From NCBI GenBank assembly GCA_028284065.1, contig JANQSJ010000014.1, forward strand, positions 1-64,000: a stretch of DNA of 64,000 nt. Reading direction: 5' to 3'. The position numbers were made by a program, and so were the translations under genes. Below are positions 35,102 through 43,872 of the stretch, piece by piece. The DNA comes from Parvularculaceae bacterium (GTDB lineage Bacteria; Pseudomonadota; Alphaproteobacteria; Caulobacterales; Parvularculaceae). The notes beneath the pieces were generated by a model. That model did no database searches. It saw nothing but the letters and a program-made list of their open reading frames with translations, and was not told the DNA's origin. Within the stretch, counting starts at the first letter, position 1. Each line of letters starts with the position of its first letter.

Positions 35102-36273
35102 CGGCGCTCAGCGCCACGGAACGCGTCGACTGGCTGCGGCTCATTCGCAGCGACGGGATCGGCCCGATAACGTTCCGACGTCTCATGGAGCGGTATGGCT
35201 CCGCCGCAGCGGCGATCGAGGGCGCGCCGGACATTGCGAGACGGGCCGGCGGCGGCCTGAAGATTTCCTCTCGCGCGGCCGCCGAAGACGAACTGGCGCA
35301 CGCCGAACGCCTCGGCGCGGACGCGATCGCAGCCTGCGAGGCGGAATATCCCACGCTGTTGCGCGCAATCCCCGACGCCCCGCCGATCCTCTATCGCATC
35401 GGCGACGCCAATATCCTCCGGCGCCCGGCGATCGCCATCGTCGGCTCGCGCAACGCCTCGCTCGCAGGCCACAAGATGGCGGCGCGGCTCTCAGGAGATC
35501 TCGGCGCCGCCGGCTTCGTGATCGTTTCGGGCCTCGCGCGGGGCATTGACGGCGCAGCCCATGAGGCGGCGCTCCCGACCGGGACGATCGCGGTCGTCGC
35601 CGGCGGAGTCGACGTCATTTATCCCCCCGAACATGCCGACCTGACCCGCGCCATAGCCGACGGCGGCGTCATCCTGTCGGAACGTCCGCCAGGCGCCGCC
35701 CCGGCGGCGCGCGACTTTCCCCGGCGCAACCGGCTGATTTCAGGCCTTTCACAGGCGGTCGTCGTCGTCGAGGCGACGGCGCGATCCGGCACCCTCATTA
35801 CCGCTCGGCAGGCGCTCGATCAGGGGCGCGAAGTGTTCGCGATGCCAGGATCGCCGCTTGATCCGCGCGCGGAAGGGGCGAACAGGCTGATCAAGCAGGG
35901 AGCGGGCGTCGTCACCTGCGCGGACGATCTCATCGAAGCCCTCACCGCCGCGCCGACACGGCTGGGGGAGCCGTCAACGCCCAGTTATGGTCAGGCCGGC
36001 CCCAAGAGCGATGGAGGCTTGGACGGACCTTCCGCAGTTACTGATGATATCGCCGCTGACTCGGCGGTTGCGACGACGGAGCCACCCGCGGGCGAACCGG
36101 CAAGCGTCAAGTCCGCCCTGCGCGAGCTCCTGGGCGCGACGCCCGTCAGCAAGGACGATCTAATTCGAGCGGTCGGCGCGCCTACCCCGGCCGTGCTGGA
36201 CGCGCTTTGCGAACTCACAATCGAGGGGGAAGCCGCCGAACGCGATGGCGGCGGATTTGTGAGAACCTTCTAA
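35098..36273 (+). CDS. dprA: DNA-processing protein DprA
   Basis: A 391-residue protein that loads RecA on incoming single-stranded DNA during natural transformation. The central Rossmann-like DprA domain shows IAIVGSRNASLAGHKMA, VSGLARGIDGAAHEAAL and NRLISGLSQAVVVVEA, with SGTLITARQALDQGREVFA. A helical SAM-like start and a C-terminal winged-helix (DDLIRAVGAPTPAVLDALCE) are also present. I chose GTG 35098, overlapping the plsY stop, because it gives the usual length; upstream in-frame ATG starts would lie inside plsY. A diverged intergenic repeat with a hairpin follows. Confidence 0.93.
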   Translation: MTALSATERVDWLRLIRSDGIGPITFRRLMERYGSAAAAIEGAPDIARRAGGGLKISSRAAAEDELAHAERLGADAIAACEAEYPTLLRAIPDAPPILYRIGDANILRRPAIAIVGSRNASLAGHKMAARLSGDLGAAGFVIVSGLARGIDGAAHEAALPTGTIAVVAGGVDVIYPPEHADLTRAIADGGVILSERPPGAAPAARDFPRRNRLISGLSQAVVVVEATARSGTLITARQALDQGREVFAMPGSPLDPRAEGANRLIKQGAGVVTCADDLIEALTAAPTRLGEPSTPSYGQAGPKSDGGLDGPSAVTDDIAADSAVATTEPPAGEPASVKSALRELLGATPVSKDDLIRAVGAPTPAVLDALCELTIEGEAAERDGGGFVRTF

Positions 36274-36310
36274 GCCGAGGCAAATGAGGCGGAATGCGCC
36301 AATCGCCCCA

Positions 36311-36416
36311 CTTAAGGCGTCGTCGATCCAATCGGAGTCGGGACGACGCTTTAAGTCTTTGTTTTCGCGCGTTCCCGAACGGCCAAGCGCGTAGACTTGG
36401 CATGGAGACGCTTTAG
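36311..36416 (-). repeat. Intergenic repeat, copy B
   Basis: This is the reverse-complement counterpart of 19183-19285, with a shared stretch GCGCGTTCCCGAACGGCCAA. It contains an internal hairpin, GCGTCGTC paired with GACGACGC (36317-36349 region), followed on the plus strand by TTTAAGTCTTTGTTTT. It could act as the dprA terminator. Confidence 0.7.
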
Positions 36417-36420
36417 CCGA

Positions 36421-36609
36421 TCAATCGGACGATTCATCGGCGGCGGTCGGCGCGCGGGCCTCATCCAAAGCGCACCGGAGGAAATAGCGCAGCCGGGCGC
36501 GGCCCAGCCTTTCCGCCATTTCGTCCATTTCGATCAGGAGATCGCCAAGATAGGCGAGCATTTGCGCTTCGGAAACTTCCGTTCCGGCGCCGATGGAGGG
36601 AGCGCCCAA
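36421..36609 (-). CDS. Small conserved-looking hypothetical protein
   Basis: A ~62-residue helical protein with the core MLAYLGDLLIEMDEMAERLG followed by RARLRYFLRCALDEA. Similar short proteins with a YLxDxxxEMxxMAxR pattern occur in alphaproteobacteria; this is recall, not a search. The open frame has no good ATG before this core: TTG at 36609 and a CTG at 36633 (giving xTSADEIKLG) are the possible starts. The function is unknown. It reads toward dprA, and its 3' end lies just beyond repeat copy B. Confidence 0.5.
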   Translation of the reverse strand: MGAPSIGAGTEVSEAQMLAYLGDLLIEMDEMAERLGRARLRYFLRCALDEARAPTAADESSD

Positions 36610-36983
36610 TTTGATCTCGTCGGCTGATGTCAGCTAAGGGGGCCGCCCATTATTCATGCGCCGCCCCGACTATGAACGGCAAGCGTCCCGACGACTTTTG
36701 AATTCATCATCTCCCTCTCCCAGGTCGCATGTTTAGCATTTCCACCCCATATCCGTGGTATTTTTGGTTTAATACGCCACAATACGCCGCTGCGTTAACT
36801 TTTTCCACGATAAGAGCCTCGATTCGACCTTAACGCGTATATTTAGTGACAGATATATTAAAAGTAGTTTCAGCTCAACCTGGTCGGAACGACATTGTTG
36901 ACACGCGGCGCGGGTCCGACGCAGGGTCGCGCGCCAAACTGGACAGGCTCCCCTTCCTCTTTGTACGGAGAACCCAGGCGCGC
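36610..36983 (+). other. Gap before topA, AT-rich, no gene
   Basis: About 370 bases between the small minus-strand gene and the topA ATG, AT-rich around 36720-36850 with runs such as TGGTATTTTTGGTTTAATA. It should hold the topA promoter, but I could not choose boxes with confidence. An in-frame extension of topA to 36846 exists but does not look like protein of this family. Confidence 0.5.
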
Positions 36984-39632
36984 ATGCAGGTCGTCATCGT
37001 CGAATCGCCGTCAAAAGCGAAGACAATAAACAAGTATCTTGGCTCGGGGTATAAAGTGCTCGCCTCGTTCGGGCACATTCGCGACTTGCCGTCGAAAGAC
37101 GGCTCGGTCGACCCCGACCGTGATTTCGCCATGACCTGGGAGCTCGATGCGGGGTCAAAGAAGCGCGTCAACGAGATCGCCTCGGCCGTGAAGGAGGCTG
37201 ACAGGCTGATCCTCGCGACCGACCCGGACCGCGAAGGCGAAGCGATCTCATGGCATATCCTTGAGGTGCTCGCGCAGAAAAAGGCGCTGAAGGACAAGCC
37301 CGTCGAACGGGTCGCGTTCAACGCCATCACCAAGACCGCCGTCAAAGAAGCGATCGCCTCCCCCCGCGAAATCGACCAGGACCTTGTCGACGCCTATCTC
37401 GCGCGGCGCGCGCTCGACTATCTCGTCGGCTTTACATTGTCCCCCATCCTTTGGCGCAAGCTGCCGGGCTCCCGCTCGGCTGGCCGGGTGCAGTCCGTCG
37501 CGCTGCGGCTCATCTGCGAGCGCGAAATCGAAATCGAACGCTTTGTCCCGCAAGAGTACTGGACAGTGGCGGCGAGCGTCTCTTCGGACGGCGGACCGGC
37601 CTTTCTCGCGCGCCTCACCGTGCACCAAGGCGAGAAGCTGAAGAAGTTCTCCCTTGGCGCCGAAGCCGCCGCCTTGGCGGCGAAGCGGGCGATCGAGGCG
37701 GCGTCGTTTGCGATTGAGGCGGTCGAGGCGAAGCCGACGCGGCGCAACCCGCCCCCGCCCTTCACGACCTCCACCATGCAGCAGGAAGCCGCGCGCAAGC
37801 TCGGCTTCGGCGCAAGCCGCACCATGCAGACCGCCCAGCGGCTTTACGAAGGCATCGACATCGGCGGCGAGACGACGGGCCTTATCACCTATATGCGGAC
37901 CGACGGCGTCGACATGGCGCCGGAGGCGATGCATGAGGTGCGCGACGTCATCAGCGGCGCCTTCGGCGACGCTTATGCCCCCGACAAACCGCGCATCTAT
38001 AAATCCAAGCAGAAGAACGCTCAGGAAGCGCACGAGTGCATCCGGCCGACGAGCTTTGCGCGCACGCCGGACGAGGTTCGCGGGCGCCTCGACGACGGAC
38101 AGGCGCGCCTTTACGAACTCATCTGGAAGCGCGCCATGGCGAGCCAGATGAGCGAGGCCCGCCTAGAGCAGACGACGATTGACGTTTTGTCCTCGGACAA
38201 AAAGACCGGGCTCCGCGCCACCGGTTCGGTGGTTTTGTTCGACGGCTTTCTGAAGCTCTACGAAGAAGGCAAGGACGATCAGGAAGCGGAGGACGGCGCC
38301 GGCGTCCTGCCTAAGGTGGCGCAAGGCGCGAGCGCGGACGCGAAAGACGTTAATGCCGAGCAGCATTTTACCCAGCCGCCGCCGCGCTATTCGGAAGCCT
38401 CGCTCGTCAAGAAGCTCGAGGAACTCGGCATCGGGCGGCCATCCACCTACGCCTCGATCCTGTCCACGCTGCAGGATCGCGGATATGTGGCGCTGGAGAA
38501 AAACCGCTTCATTCCGGATTCGAAGGGCCGCATCGTCACGGCGTTTCTGGAGAACTTCTTCCGCCGCTATGTCGAGTACGACTTTACGGCGAACCTTGAG
38601 GAAACCCTCGACGAGATATCCAATGGCGACGTCGACTGGCGCAAATTCCTCGCCGAGTTCTGGCGCGACTTCCATGCGACCGTGGAAGAGACGAAGGATC
38701 TGCGCATTTCAGAGGTTCTCGACGCGCTGAATGAGGCGCTGGGGCCGCTCATTTTCCCGGACAAGGGCGACGGCTCGGACCCGCGCAAGTGCCCGGCGTG
38801 CGACAACGGGCGGCTGTCGCTCAAGACCGGCAAATTCGGCGCCTTTATCGGCTGCTCGAATTATCCGGAATGTCAGCATACGCGCCAACTTTCCGCCAAT
38901 GAAAACGAAGCGGAAGCCCAAGGCGATCGCGAACTTGGCCTTGACCCGCAGAGCGGCCTTGCGGTCCTGCTGCGCATCGGCCGGTTCGGGCCTTACGTAC
39001 AGCTCGGTCCGGAAGACAAGGAATCGAAAGAAAAGCCGCGACGCACCGGCCTTCCGCGTGGCTGGAAGGTGGAAGACATCACCCTTGAAAGCGCGCTGAA
39101 GCTCCTCCGCCTGCCGCGCGTTGTCGGTCAGCATCCGGAGGATGGCGAGGATATCGAGGCCAACCTCGGCCGCTACGGCCCTTACGTGCGGCATGGGAAA
39201 GTCTACGCCAATGTGCCGGACGTCGAAGAGCTCTTCGAAATCGGCATCAACCGTGCCGTCGCTCTCATCGAAGAGAAAAAGGCCAATCCCGGCCGGGGCC
39301 GAGGCCAGGCCGCGAAGCCCCTGAAAGAACTCGGCGAGCACCCGGAAACCGGCAAGCCGGTCAACGTCATGGACGGGCGCTATGGTCCGTATGTCAAGCA
39401 CGAGAAGACCAACGCGACCCTGCCCAAAGGGACCGATCCGGAAAGCGTCACGCTGGAGCAGGCGATTGAACTGATCGCCGAGCGCGAGAAGAAAAAGCCG
39501 ACCAAGAAGAAAGCCGCCAAAAAGAAGACGGCAAAGAAGGCGACAAAGAAAGCCGCGAAGAAGGCCACGAAAAAGGCCGCCAAGAAAACCACTAAGAAGA
39601 CCGCGAAAAAGACCGCCGAGCCGGCCGAATAG
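36984..39632 (+). CDS. topA: DNA topoisomerase I
   Basis: An 882-residue type IA topoisomerase that relaxes negative supercoils. The TOPRIM domain starts at once (VVIVESPSKAKTINKYLG, later ATDPDREGEAISWH). The active-site Tyr303 is in GLITYMRTDGV. A zinc-ribbon module (CPACDNGRLSLKTGKFGAFI then GCSNYPEC) and two further C-terminal repeats (RFGPYVQLG, RYGPYVRHG, RYGPYVKHE) follow. The last ~45 residues are a Lys/Ala-rich, histone H1-like tail that should bind DNA. I chose ATG 36984 (MQVVIVESPSKAK), the usual family start. Confidence 0.97.
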   Translation: MQVVIVESPSKAKTINKYLGSGYKVLASFGHIRDLPSKDGSVDPDRDFAMTWELDAGSKKRVNEIASAVKEADRLILATDPDREGEAISWHILEVLAQKKALKDKPVERVAFNAITKTAVKEAIASPREIDQDLVDAYLARRALDYLVGFTLSPILWRKLPGSRSAGRVQSVALRLICEREIEIERFVPQEYWTVAASVSSDGGPAFLARLTVHQGEKLKKFSLGAEAAALAAKRAIEAASFAIEAVEAKPTRRNPPPPFTTSTMQQEAARKLGFGASRTMQTAQRLYEGIDIGGETTGLITYMRTDGVDMAPEAMHEVRDVISGAFGDAYAPDKPRIYKSKQKNAQEAHECIRPTSFARTPDEVRGRLDDGQARLYELIWKRAMASQMSEARLEQTTIDVLSSDKKTGLRATGSVVLFDGFLKLYEEGKDDQEAEDGAGVLPKVAQGASADAKDVNAEQHFTQPPPRYSEASLVKKLEELGIGRPSTYASILSTLQDRGYVALEKNRFIPDSKGRIVTAFLENFFRRYVEYDFTANLEETLDEISNGDVDWRKFLAEFWRDFHATVEETKDLRISEVLDALNEALGPLIFPDKGDGSDPRKCPACDNGRLSLKTGKFGAFIGCSNYPECQHTRQLSANENEAEAQGDRELGLDPQSGLAVLLRIGRFGPYVQLGPEDKESKEKPRRTGLPRGWKVEDITLESALKLLRLPRVVGQHPEDGEDIEANLGRYGPYVRHGKVYANVPDVEELFEIGINRAVALIEEKKANPGRGRGQAAKPLKELGEHPETGKPVNVMDGRYGPYVKHEKTNATLPKGTDPESVTLEQAIELIAEREKKKPTKKKAAKKKTAKKATKKAAKKATKKAAKKTTKKTAKKTAEPAE

Positions 39633-39636
39633 AGCC

Positions 39637-39651
39637 TGCCGCCAGGCGGCA
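39637..39651 (+). terminator. Hairpin after topA
   Basis: TGCCGC and GCGGCA form a perfect 6-bp stem with a 3-base loop, four bases after the topA stop. No T-run follows, so it may be only part of a termination or mRNA-end structure. Confidence 0.35.
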
Positions 39652-39685
39652 TTGACACCGCGCCGTCGCGATCGCACAAATTGAC

Positions 39686-39860
39686 GCAGGCGGTGCCGCG
39701 CGGACAACGCGGTGAAAAAGGGAACCCGGCGCGAATCCGGGACTGTGCCCGCAACTGTGAGCCGGGAGCTATCGGCCTTCACGCCACTGGGACTTCTTCG
39801 GAAGGCCTGGGAAGGCGGCCGGGACGCGACGATCGGCGAGTCAGGAGACCTGCCGCCTGC
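39686..39860 (+). promoter_or_regulatory. Cobalamin riboswitch
   Basis: The core AAGGGAACCCGG.GCGAATCC, then GGGACTGTGCCCGCAACTGT, and the B12 box GAGTCAGGAGACCTGCCGCC (39838-39857) are all present in order. The outer P1 stem pairs GCAGGCGG (39686-39693) with CCGCCTGC (39853-39860) perfectly. It lies upstream of the vitamin B12 receptor and ABC transporter genes and should turn them down when adenosylcobalamin is plentiful. Confidence 0.95.
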
Positions 39861-39909
39861 AGTCGTTCGCCTCTCGGCCGGGATCAGCCGACGCGGCGGG
39901 AAAGCGTTC

Positions 39910-39935
39910 AGGCGGACCGCCTCTTCTTTCCTTTG
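39910..39935 (+). terminator. Candidate riboswitch expression-platform terminator
   Basis: AGGCG and CGCCT enclose a 3-base loop and are followed by CTTCTTTCCTTTG. It lies 50 bases after the riboswitch aptamer and 148 bases before the btuB start, so regulated transcription termination is plausible. The stem is short. Confidence 0.4.
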
Positions 39936-40082
39936 AAACGACGTCAGACCGGCGGAGCCCCGCCCGCGCATCCGGCCGCGGTGGGGCGTTTAAACATGAC
40001 GCCATTGATGAAACCAGCGCTCGTGGACCGGGGGGTCGGGCTAAGGACCGGGCGGGCGCTAAGAGAAGAAGCGAAACCAGTG

Positions 40083-41984
40083 ATGAACACTTTCCGAAAT
40101 CGCACAGTTGCGGCGTCATCCGTATGCCTCGCCGCGCTCCTAGCCGCCGCGCCTGGCAACGCCCAAACCGCGGACGTGGACGAGATAATCGTCGTCGGCG
40201 TCCGTCCTGTCGCGGTTGAGGACATCACCGCAAGCGTCACGGTGCTGACCGCCGAGGATCTTGATATCCGCGCCGCGCCCTTTCTCGCGGACCAGTTGCG
40301 CGCAGCGCCCGGCCTCGCCATTTCGCGCACCGGCGCTCGCGGCGGCCTCACTCAGATCCGGACCCGCGGCGCGGAAGGCAACCATACGCTCGTCCTCATC
40401 GACGGAATTGAAGCGTCCGACCCAATCACGGGCGAGACCGATTTCGGCATCTGGGCGGGCGTTGACGCCGAGCGGGTCGAAATACTGCGCGGCGAACAAT
40501 CAGCGCTATACGGCACCGACGCCATCGGCGGCGTCATCGGCATACGCACCAATCGCGAGACCGGCGTGACGGCGGCGCTTGAAGGCGGCAGCGTCGGAAC
40601 GATTCGCGGATCTGGCCGCGCCGGGATAGGCGATGGGGAGACCTACGCCAGCCTCAGCGCTTTCGGCTTCGCCACCGACGGCGTCGACACCTCAGGACCC
40701 CTCGGCGGCGGCGGGGATGGCGAGCGCGACGGCTCGACGTCCATCGCCCTCGCGGCCAATGGCGGCGTCGCGCTAGGGGGCGACTGGACCCTTTCCGGTC
40801 TCGCTCGTTATTCGCTTAACAAGGTGGAGTTCGATTCCGATGTGGACTTTGACGGCCGCCCGGACGACACGGATCGCCGCACCGTCAGCGATCAGTGGCT
40901 TGTCGGCGGCGTGCTCGAAGGGTCCGCCCTCGGCCTCGACCACACGCTGCGGGCGAGCTATGGCCGCGTCGACCGTGAGAATGAAGCCGACGGCGTCTTT
41001 GACGGCCGCACGGTCGGTGAACGGACGAAAATAGTCTACTCGCCAGGCTGGTCGGGGACGTTCGGCGAGCTTGGGCTCTCGGTCAGCGCCCTCGCCGACT
41101 ATGAGCGCGAGGACTACCGGCGCGACGCCATCCCCAGCGCATTCGGCGACGCCAGCCAGGATCAAAGCTTCGAGACCTTCGGCGTCGCCGGCGAGGCGCG
41201 CGCGACGCTTGGGCGGTTCTCCCTGAATGGCTCGGTCCGGCGGGACGACAATGACGACCTGTTCGAAAACGCCGTCACCTGGCGGACGGGCGTCGCGTTT
41301 CGGGCCACCGACACGACCAAACTGCGCGCGAGCGTCGGCGAGGGCTTTAAGAACCCAACGTTTACGGAGCTTTTCGGATTCTTCCCGGCGAATTTCGTCG
41401 GGAACCCGAATCTGGAGCCTGAGAAGTCGTTCAGTTTTGAATTCGGCGTCGATCAGCGCATTGGGGCGCTTGAAATCTCGGCGACGTATTTCAATGCGCA
41501 ACTGGAAAACGAGATCTTCACTGTCTTCAATCCGGACTTCACCTCGTCACCGGCGAACCGCGAAGGCGACAGCGATCGTCAGGGCGTTGAGGTGGCGGGC
41601 CGCTGGGCGGTGAGCGACGAGATTTCCGTGAACGGGTCGTACGCATACGTCTCGTCGGAAGATGATGCGGACGCGCAGGAGATTAGAATTCCGGAGCACT
41701 CGGGAAGCTTCTCCGTCGACTGGCGCTCGCTGAAGCGGCCCGGTCTGCGGGCCGGCCTCGCCGTCGACGTCGTCGGCGCCCAGGACGACTTCTTCTTTAC
41801 GTTCCCGAGGGAGAGGGTGAGCCTCGACGCCTACGCGCTCATCTCGGCCACGGCGGAAGTTCCAGTGTCGGATCGCCTGTCTGTCACCTTTAGGGGCGAG
41901 AACCTTGCCGACGCGGAGGTTACGGACGTCTTCGGCTTCGCCCAACAGGGCGCGGCGGTCTTTTTCGGGCTGCGTATCCGATGA
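40083..41984 (+). CDS. btuB: TonB-dependent vitamin B12 receptor
   Basis: A 633-residue outer-membrane receptor. The signal peptide MNTFRNRTVAASSVCLAALL...GNAQ precedes a TonB box (DEIIVVG). The plug domain has TVLTAEDLDIRAAPFLADQL, IRTRGAEGNHTLVLIDGIE and [20 protein letters not shown]-like motifs. The 22-strand barrel follows, with GEGFKNPTFTELFGFFPANF and NLEPEKSFSFEFGVDQRIGA. I chose ATG 40083 because the signal peptide starts there; an in-frame ATG at 39996 would add an untypical leader. The gene is controlled by the cobalamin riboswitch just upstream and overlaps btuF by four bases (ATGA). Confidence 0.93.
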   Translation: MNTFRNRTVAASSVCLAALLAAAPGNAQTADVDEIIVVGVRPVAVEDITASVTVLTAEDLDIRAAPFLADQLRAAPGLAISRTGARGGLTQIRTRGAEGNHTLVLIDGIEASDPITGETDFGIWAGVDAERVEILRGEQSALYGTDAIGGVIGIRTNRETGVTAALEGGSVGTIRGSGRAGIGDGETYASLSAFGFATDGVDTSGPLGGGGDGERDGSTSIALAANGGVALGGDWTLSGLARYSLNKVEFDSDVDFDGRPDDTDRRTVSDQWLVGGVLEGSALGLDHTLRASYGRVDRENEADGVFDGRTVGERTKIVYSPGWSGTFGELGLSVSALADYEREDYRRDAIPSAFGDASQDQSFETFGVAGEARATLGRFSLNGSVRRDDNDDLFENAVTWRTGVAFRATDTTKLRASVGEGFKNPTFTELFGFFPANFVGNPNLEPEKSFSFEFGVDQRIGALEISATYFNAQLENEIFTVFNPDFTSSPANREGDSDRQGVEVAGRWAVSDEISVNGSYAYVSSEDDADAQEIRIPEHSGSFSVDWRSLKRPGLRAGLAVDVVGAQDDFFFTFPRERVSLDAYALISATAEVPVSDRLSVTFRGENLADAEVTDVFGFAQQGAAVFFGLRIR

Positions 41985-42835
41985 GGGCCGGAGCCGCCCT
42001 GTTATCGGCGGCGGCGCTTCTTGGGTGCGCGGAGGATATGGCGCCTGGCGGCGAGCGCGGAACGGCGCGCGTCGTCAGCCTTGACTATTGCGCCGATCAG
42101 TTCGCGCTGAAATTCGTCGAAAAGGATAGGCTCGCAGCCGTCTCAATGGAGGCGGACGCGCCCTATTCCTTTATGCGCGCGACCGCGGCGGGCGTCCGCA
42201 AAGTTCGCCCCGTGGCGGAGGACGTGCTCGCGCTACAGCCCGACGTGGTGGTGCGTTCCTATGGCGGCGGCCCGCGCGCCGCCGCCTTCTTTAAGCGCGC
42301 TGGCGTGAAGGTCGTGCAGATCGGCTACGCCACCGATATAGATGGCGTACGGAAAATCGTGTTGGATGCGGCCGGCGCCCTCGGCGATGCCGAGGCGGGC
42401 CGCCGCACGGTCGCGGAGATGAATGAACGCCTTGCGGCCGTCGCGCCTGACGATGCGCCCGACGCCGCCAAAACCGCCCTTTATGTGACGCCCGGCGGCG
42501 TGACGACGGGACCGGGCTCCATGATCCATGACGCCATGGCTCACGCTGGCTACCGGAACTTCGAGGCGTCGCCCGGCTGGCCGCCCCTGCCGCTCGAGCG
42601 CCTCGCGGCGGAACGCCCGGACGCGGTCGCCGCAGGGTTCTACGATTGGCGCCGCCAGGACCTGAAAGGCTGGACGGCGGCGCGCCACCCGATTGCGCGC
42701 GATCTTTTGGCGACCGCGGAGGCCACCTATCTCGACGCGGCGAACATCGCCTGCGCCGGCTGGTTCATCGCCGACGCCGTGGAGGCGCTTGCGCAGACCC
42801 GTCTGGGCGCCGAGAAAGCCGGGGCCGCGCCGTGA
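41981..42835 (+). CDS. btuF: Cobalamin-binding periplasmic protein BtuF
   Basis: A 284-residue ABC-transporter substrate-binding protein of the cobalamin/siderophore class. A short signal with lipobox LLGCAED (Cys16) suggests a lipoprotein. The fold pattern RVVSLDYCADQFALKFV, LALQPDVVVRSYGGGPRAA and the terminal DAANIACAGWFIADAVEALA agree with BtuF/FepB-type proteins. It is translated directly after btuB (ATGA overlap), and its stop overlaps the btuC start (GTGA). Binding of cobalamin rather than an iron chelate is inferred from the riboswitch and neighbours. Confidence 0.88.
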   Translation: MRAGAALLSAAALLGCAEDMAPGGERGTARVVSLDYCADQFALKFVEKDRLAAVSMEADAPYSFMRATAAGVRKVRPVAEDVLALQPDVVVRSYGGGPRAAAFFKRAGVKVVQIGYATDIDGVRKIVLDAAGALGDAEAGRRTVAEMNERLAAVAPDDAPDAAKTALYVTPGGVTTGPGSMIHDAMAHAGYRNFEASPGWPPLPLERLAAERPDAVAAGFYDWRRQDLKGWTAARHPIARDLLATAEATYLDAANIACAGWFIADAVEALAQTRLGAEKAGAAP

Positions 42836-43872
42836 AGGCGACCGCGCCTGGCATATCCCGAATCGCCGCGCCCATCGCGGCGCCACAGGACGCGCGCCTG
42901 AACCTGTCGCTTGCAGGTATTGGCATTGCGCTGATCTTCGCCGCGTGCCTTCTCGGTTCGACGCCGCTCTCCCCGGTCCGCGTTTTCGCAGGATTGTTCG
43001 GCGCCGGCGCAGAAGCTGACCAGGTCATTGTACAGACCATCCGACTGCCGCGGGCGCTTGCCGCCTACGCCGTCGGCGCCGCGCTCGGCGCCAGCGGCGC
43101 AGCGCTTCAGGGCCTGTTCCGAAACCCGCTCGCGGAACCCGGCATCCTCGGCGTCTCGGCGACGGCCTCGCTCTTCGCCGCCACGGCGATCTATTTCGGC
43201 GTCGCCGACGCCTTCGCCGCCATGACGCCGCTTGCGGCTGTCGCCGGCGCGCTCCTCGCCACCGGATTCTTGTCGCTCGCGGCCGTGCGAACCCGGTCCG
43301 TCACCACGCTCATCCTCGTCGGCGTCGGGATCTCGGCCTTCGCGGGCGCTATCATGGCGCTCCTTCTGAACCTTGCGCCCCACCCCTTCTCCCTCGCCGA
43401 TCTCGTCAACTGGTCGCTCGGATCGGTCGCAAACCGCAGCCTGGACGATATGGCGCTGGCGGGACCATTTATGGCGGCCGGCCTTGTCATTCTCTTCGCG
43501 TCCGGACGGGGACTTTCCGCGCTCGCCCTCGGCGAGGAGGCGGCGCGCGGCCTCGGCCTTGACGTCGCGCGCCAGCGCCTCGCCATCGTCGCAGGGGCCG
43601 GGCTCGCCGCCGGCGGATCGGTCGCGCTCGCCGGCGCCGTCGGTTTTGTCGGCATTGTCGCGCCTCATCTTGTGCGTGCGCGGGTCGATCACGACCCGCA
43701 GCGCACGCTCCTGCCCGCCGCGCTCATCGGGGGCGCAATCCTAGTGGCGGCGGACATCGCCATCCGCCTCGCGCCGACCGCGTCGGAGCTGCGCCTCGGC
43801 GTCGCCGCCGCGCTCATCGGCGCGCCCGCCTTCGTCCTCATCGCGCTGGAGCGCCGCAGTCCCGATGGCTGA
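42832..43872 (+). CDS. btuC: Cobalamin ABC transporter permease BtuC
   Basis: A 346-residue FecCD/BtuC-type permease with about ten membrane segments. Diagnostic stretches are RLPRALAAYAVGAALGASGA, LQGLFRNPLAEPGILGVSA, GAVGFVGIVAPHLVRARVDH and the ATP-binding-protein contact loop GEEAARGLGLDVARQRL. I chose GTG 42832, overlapping the btuF stop, because upstream in-frame starts lie inside btuF. Eight bases of its 3' end overlap btuD. Confidence 0.94.
   Translation: MKATAPGISRIAAPIAAPQDARLNLSLAGIGIALIFAACLLGSTPLSPVRVFAGLFGAGAEADQVIVQTIRLPRALAAYAVGAALGASGAALQGLFRNPLAEPGILGVSATASLFAATAIYFGVADAFAAMTPLAAVAGALLATGFLSLAAVRTRSVTTLILVGVGISAFAGAIMALLLNLAPHPFSLADLVNWSLGSVANRSLDDMALAGPFMAAGLVILFASGRGLSALALGEEAARGLGLDVARQRLAIVAGAGLAAGGSVALAGAVGFVGIVAPHLVRARVDHDPQRTLLPAALIGGAILVAADIAIRLAPTASELRLGVAAALIGAPAFVLIALERRSPDG

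Noticed and set aside
36846-36983. 46-residue N-terminal extension of topoisomerase I
   Set aside because: The family starts at MxxVIVESPSKAKTI, which is ATG 36984; the extension is AT-rich leader sequence.
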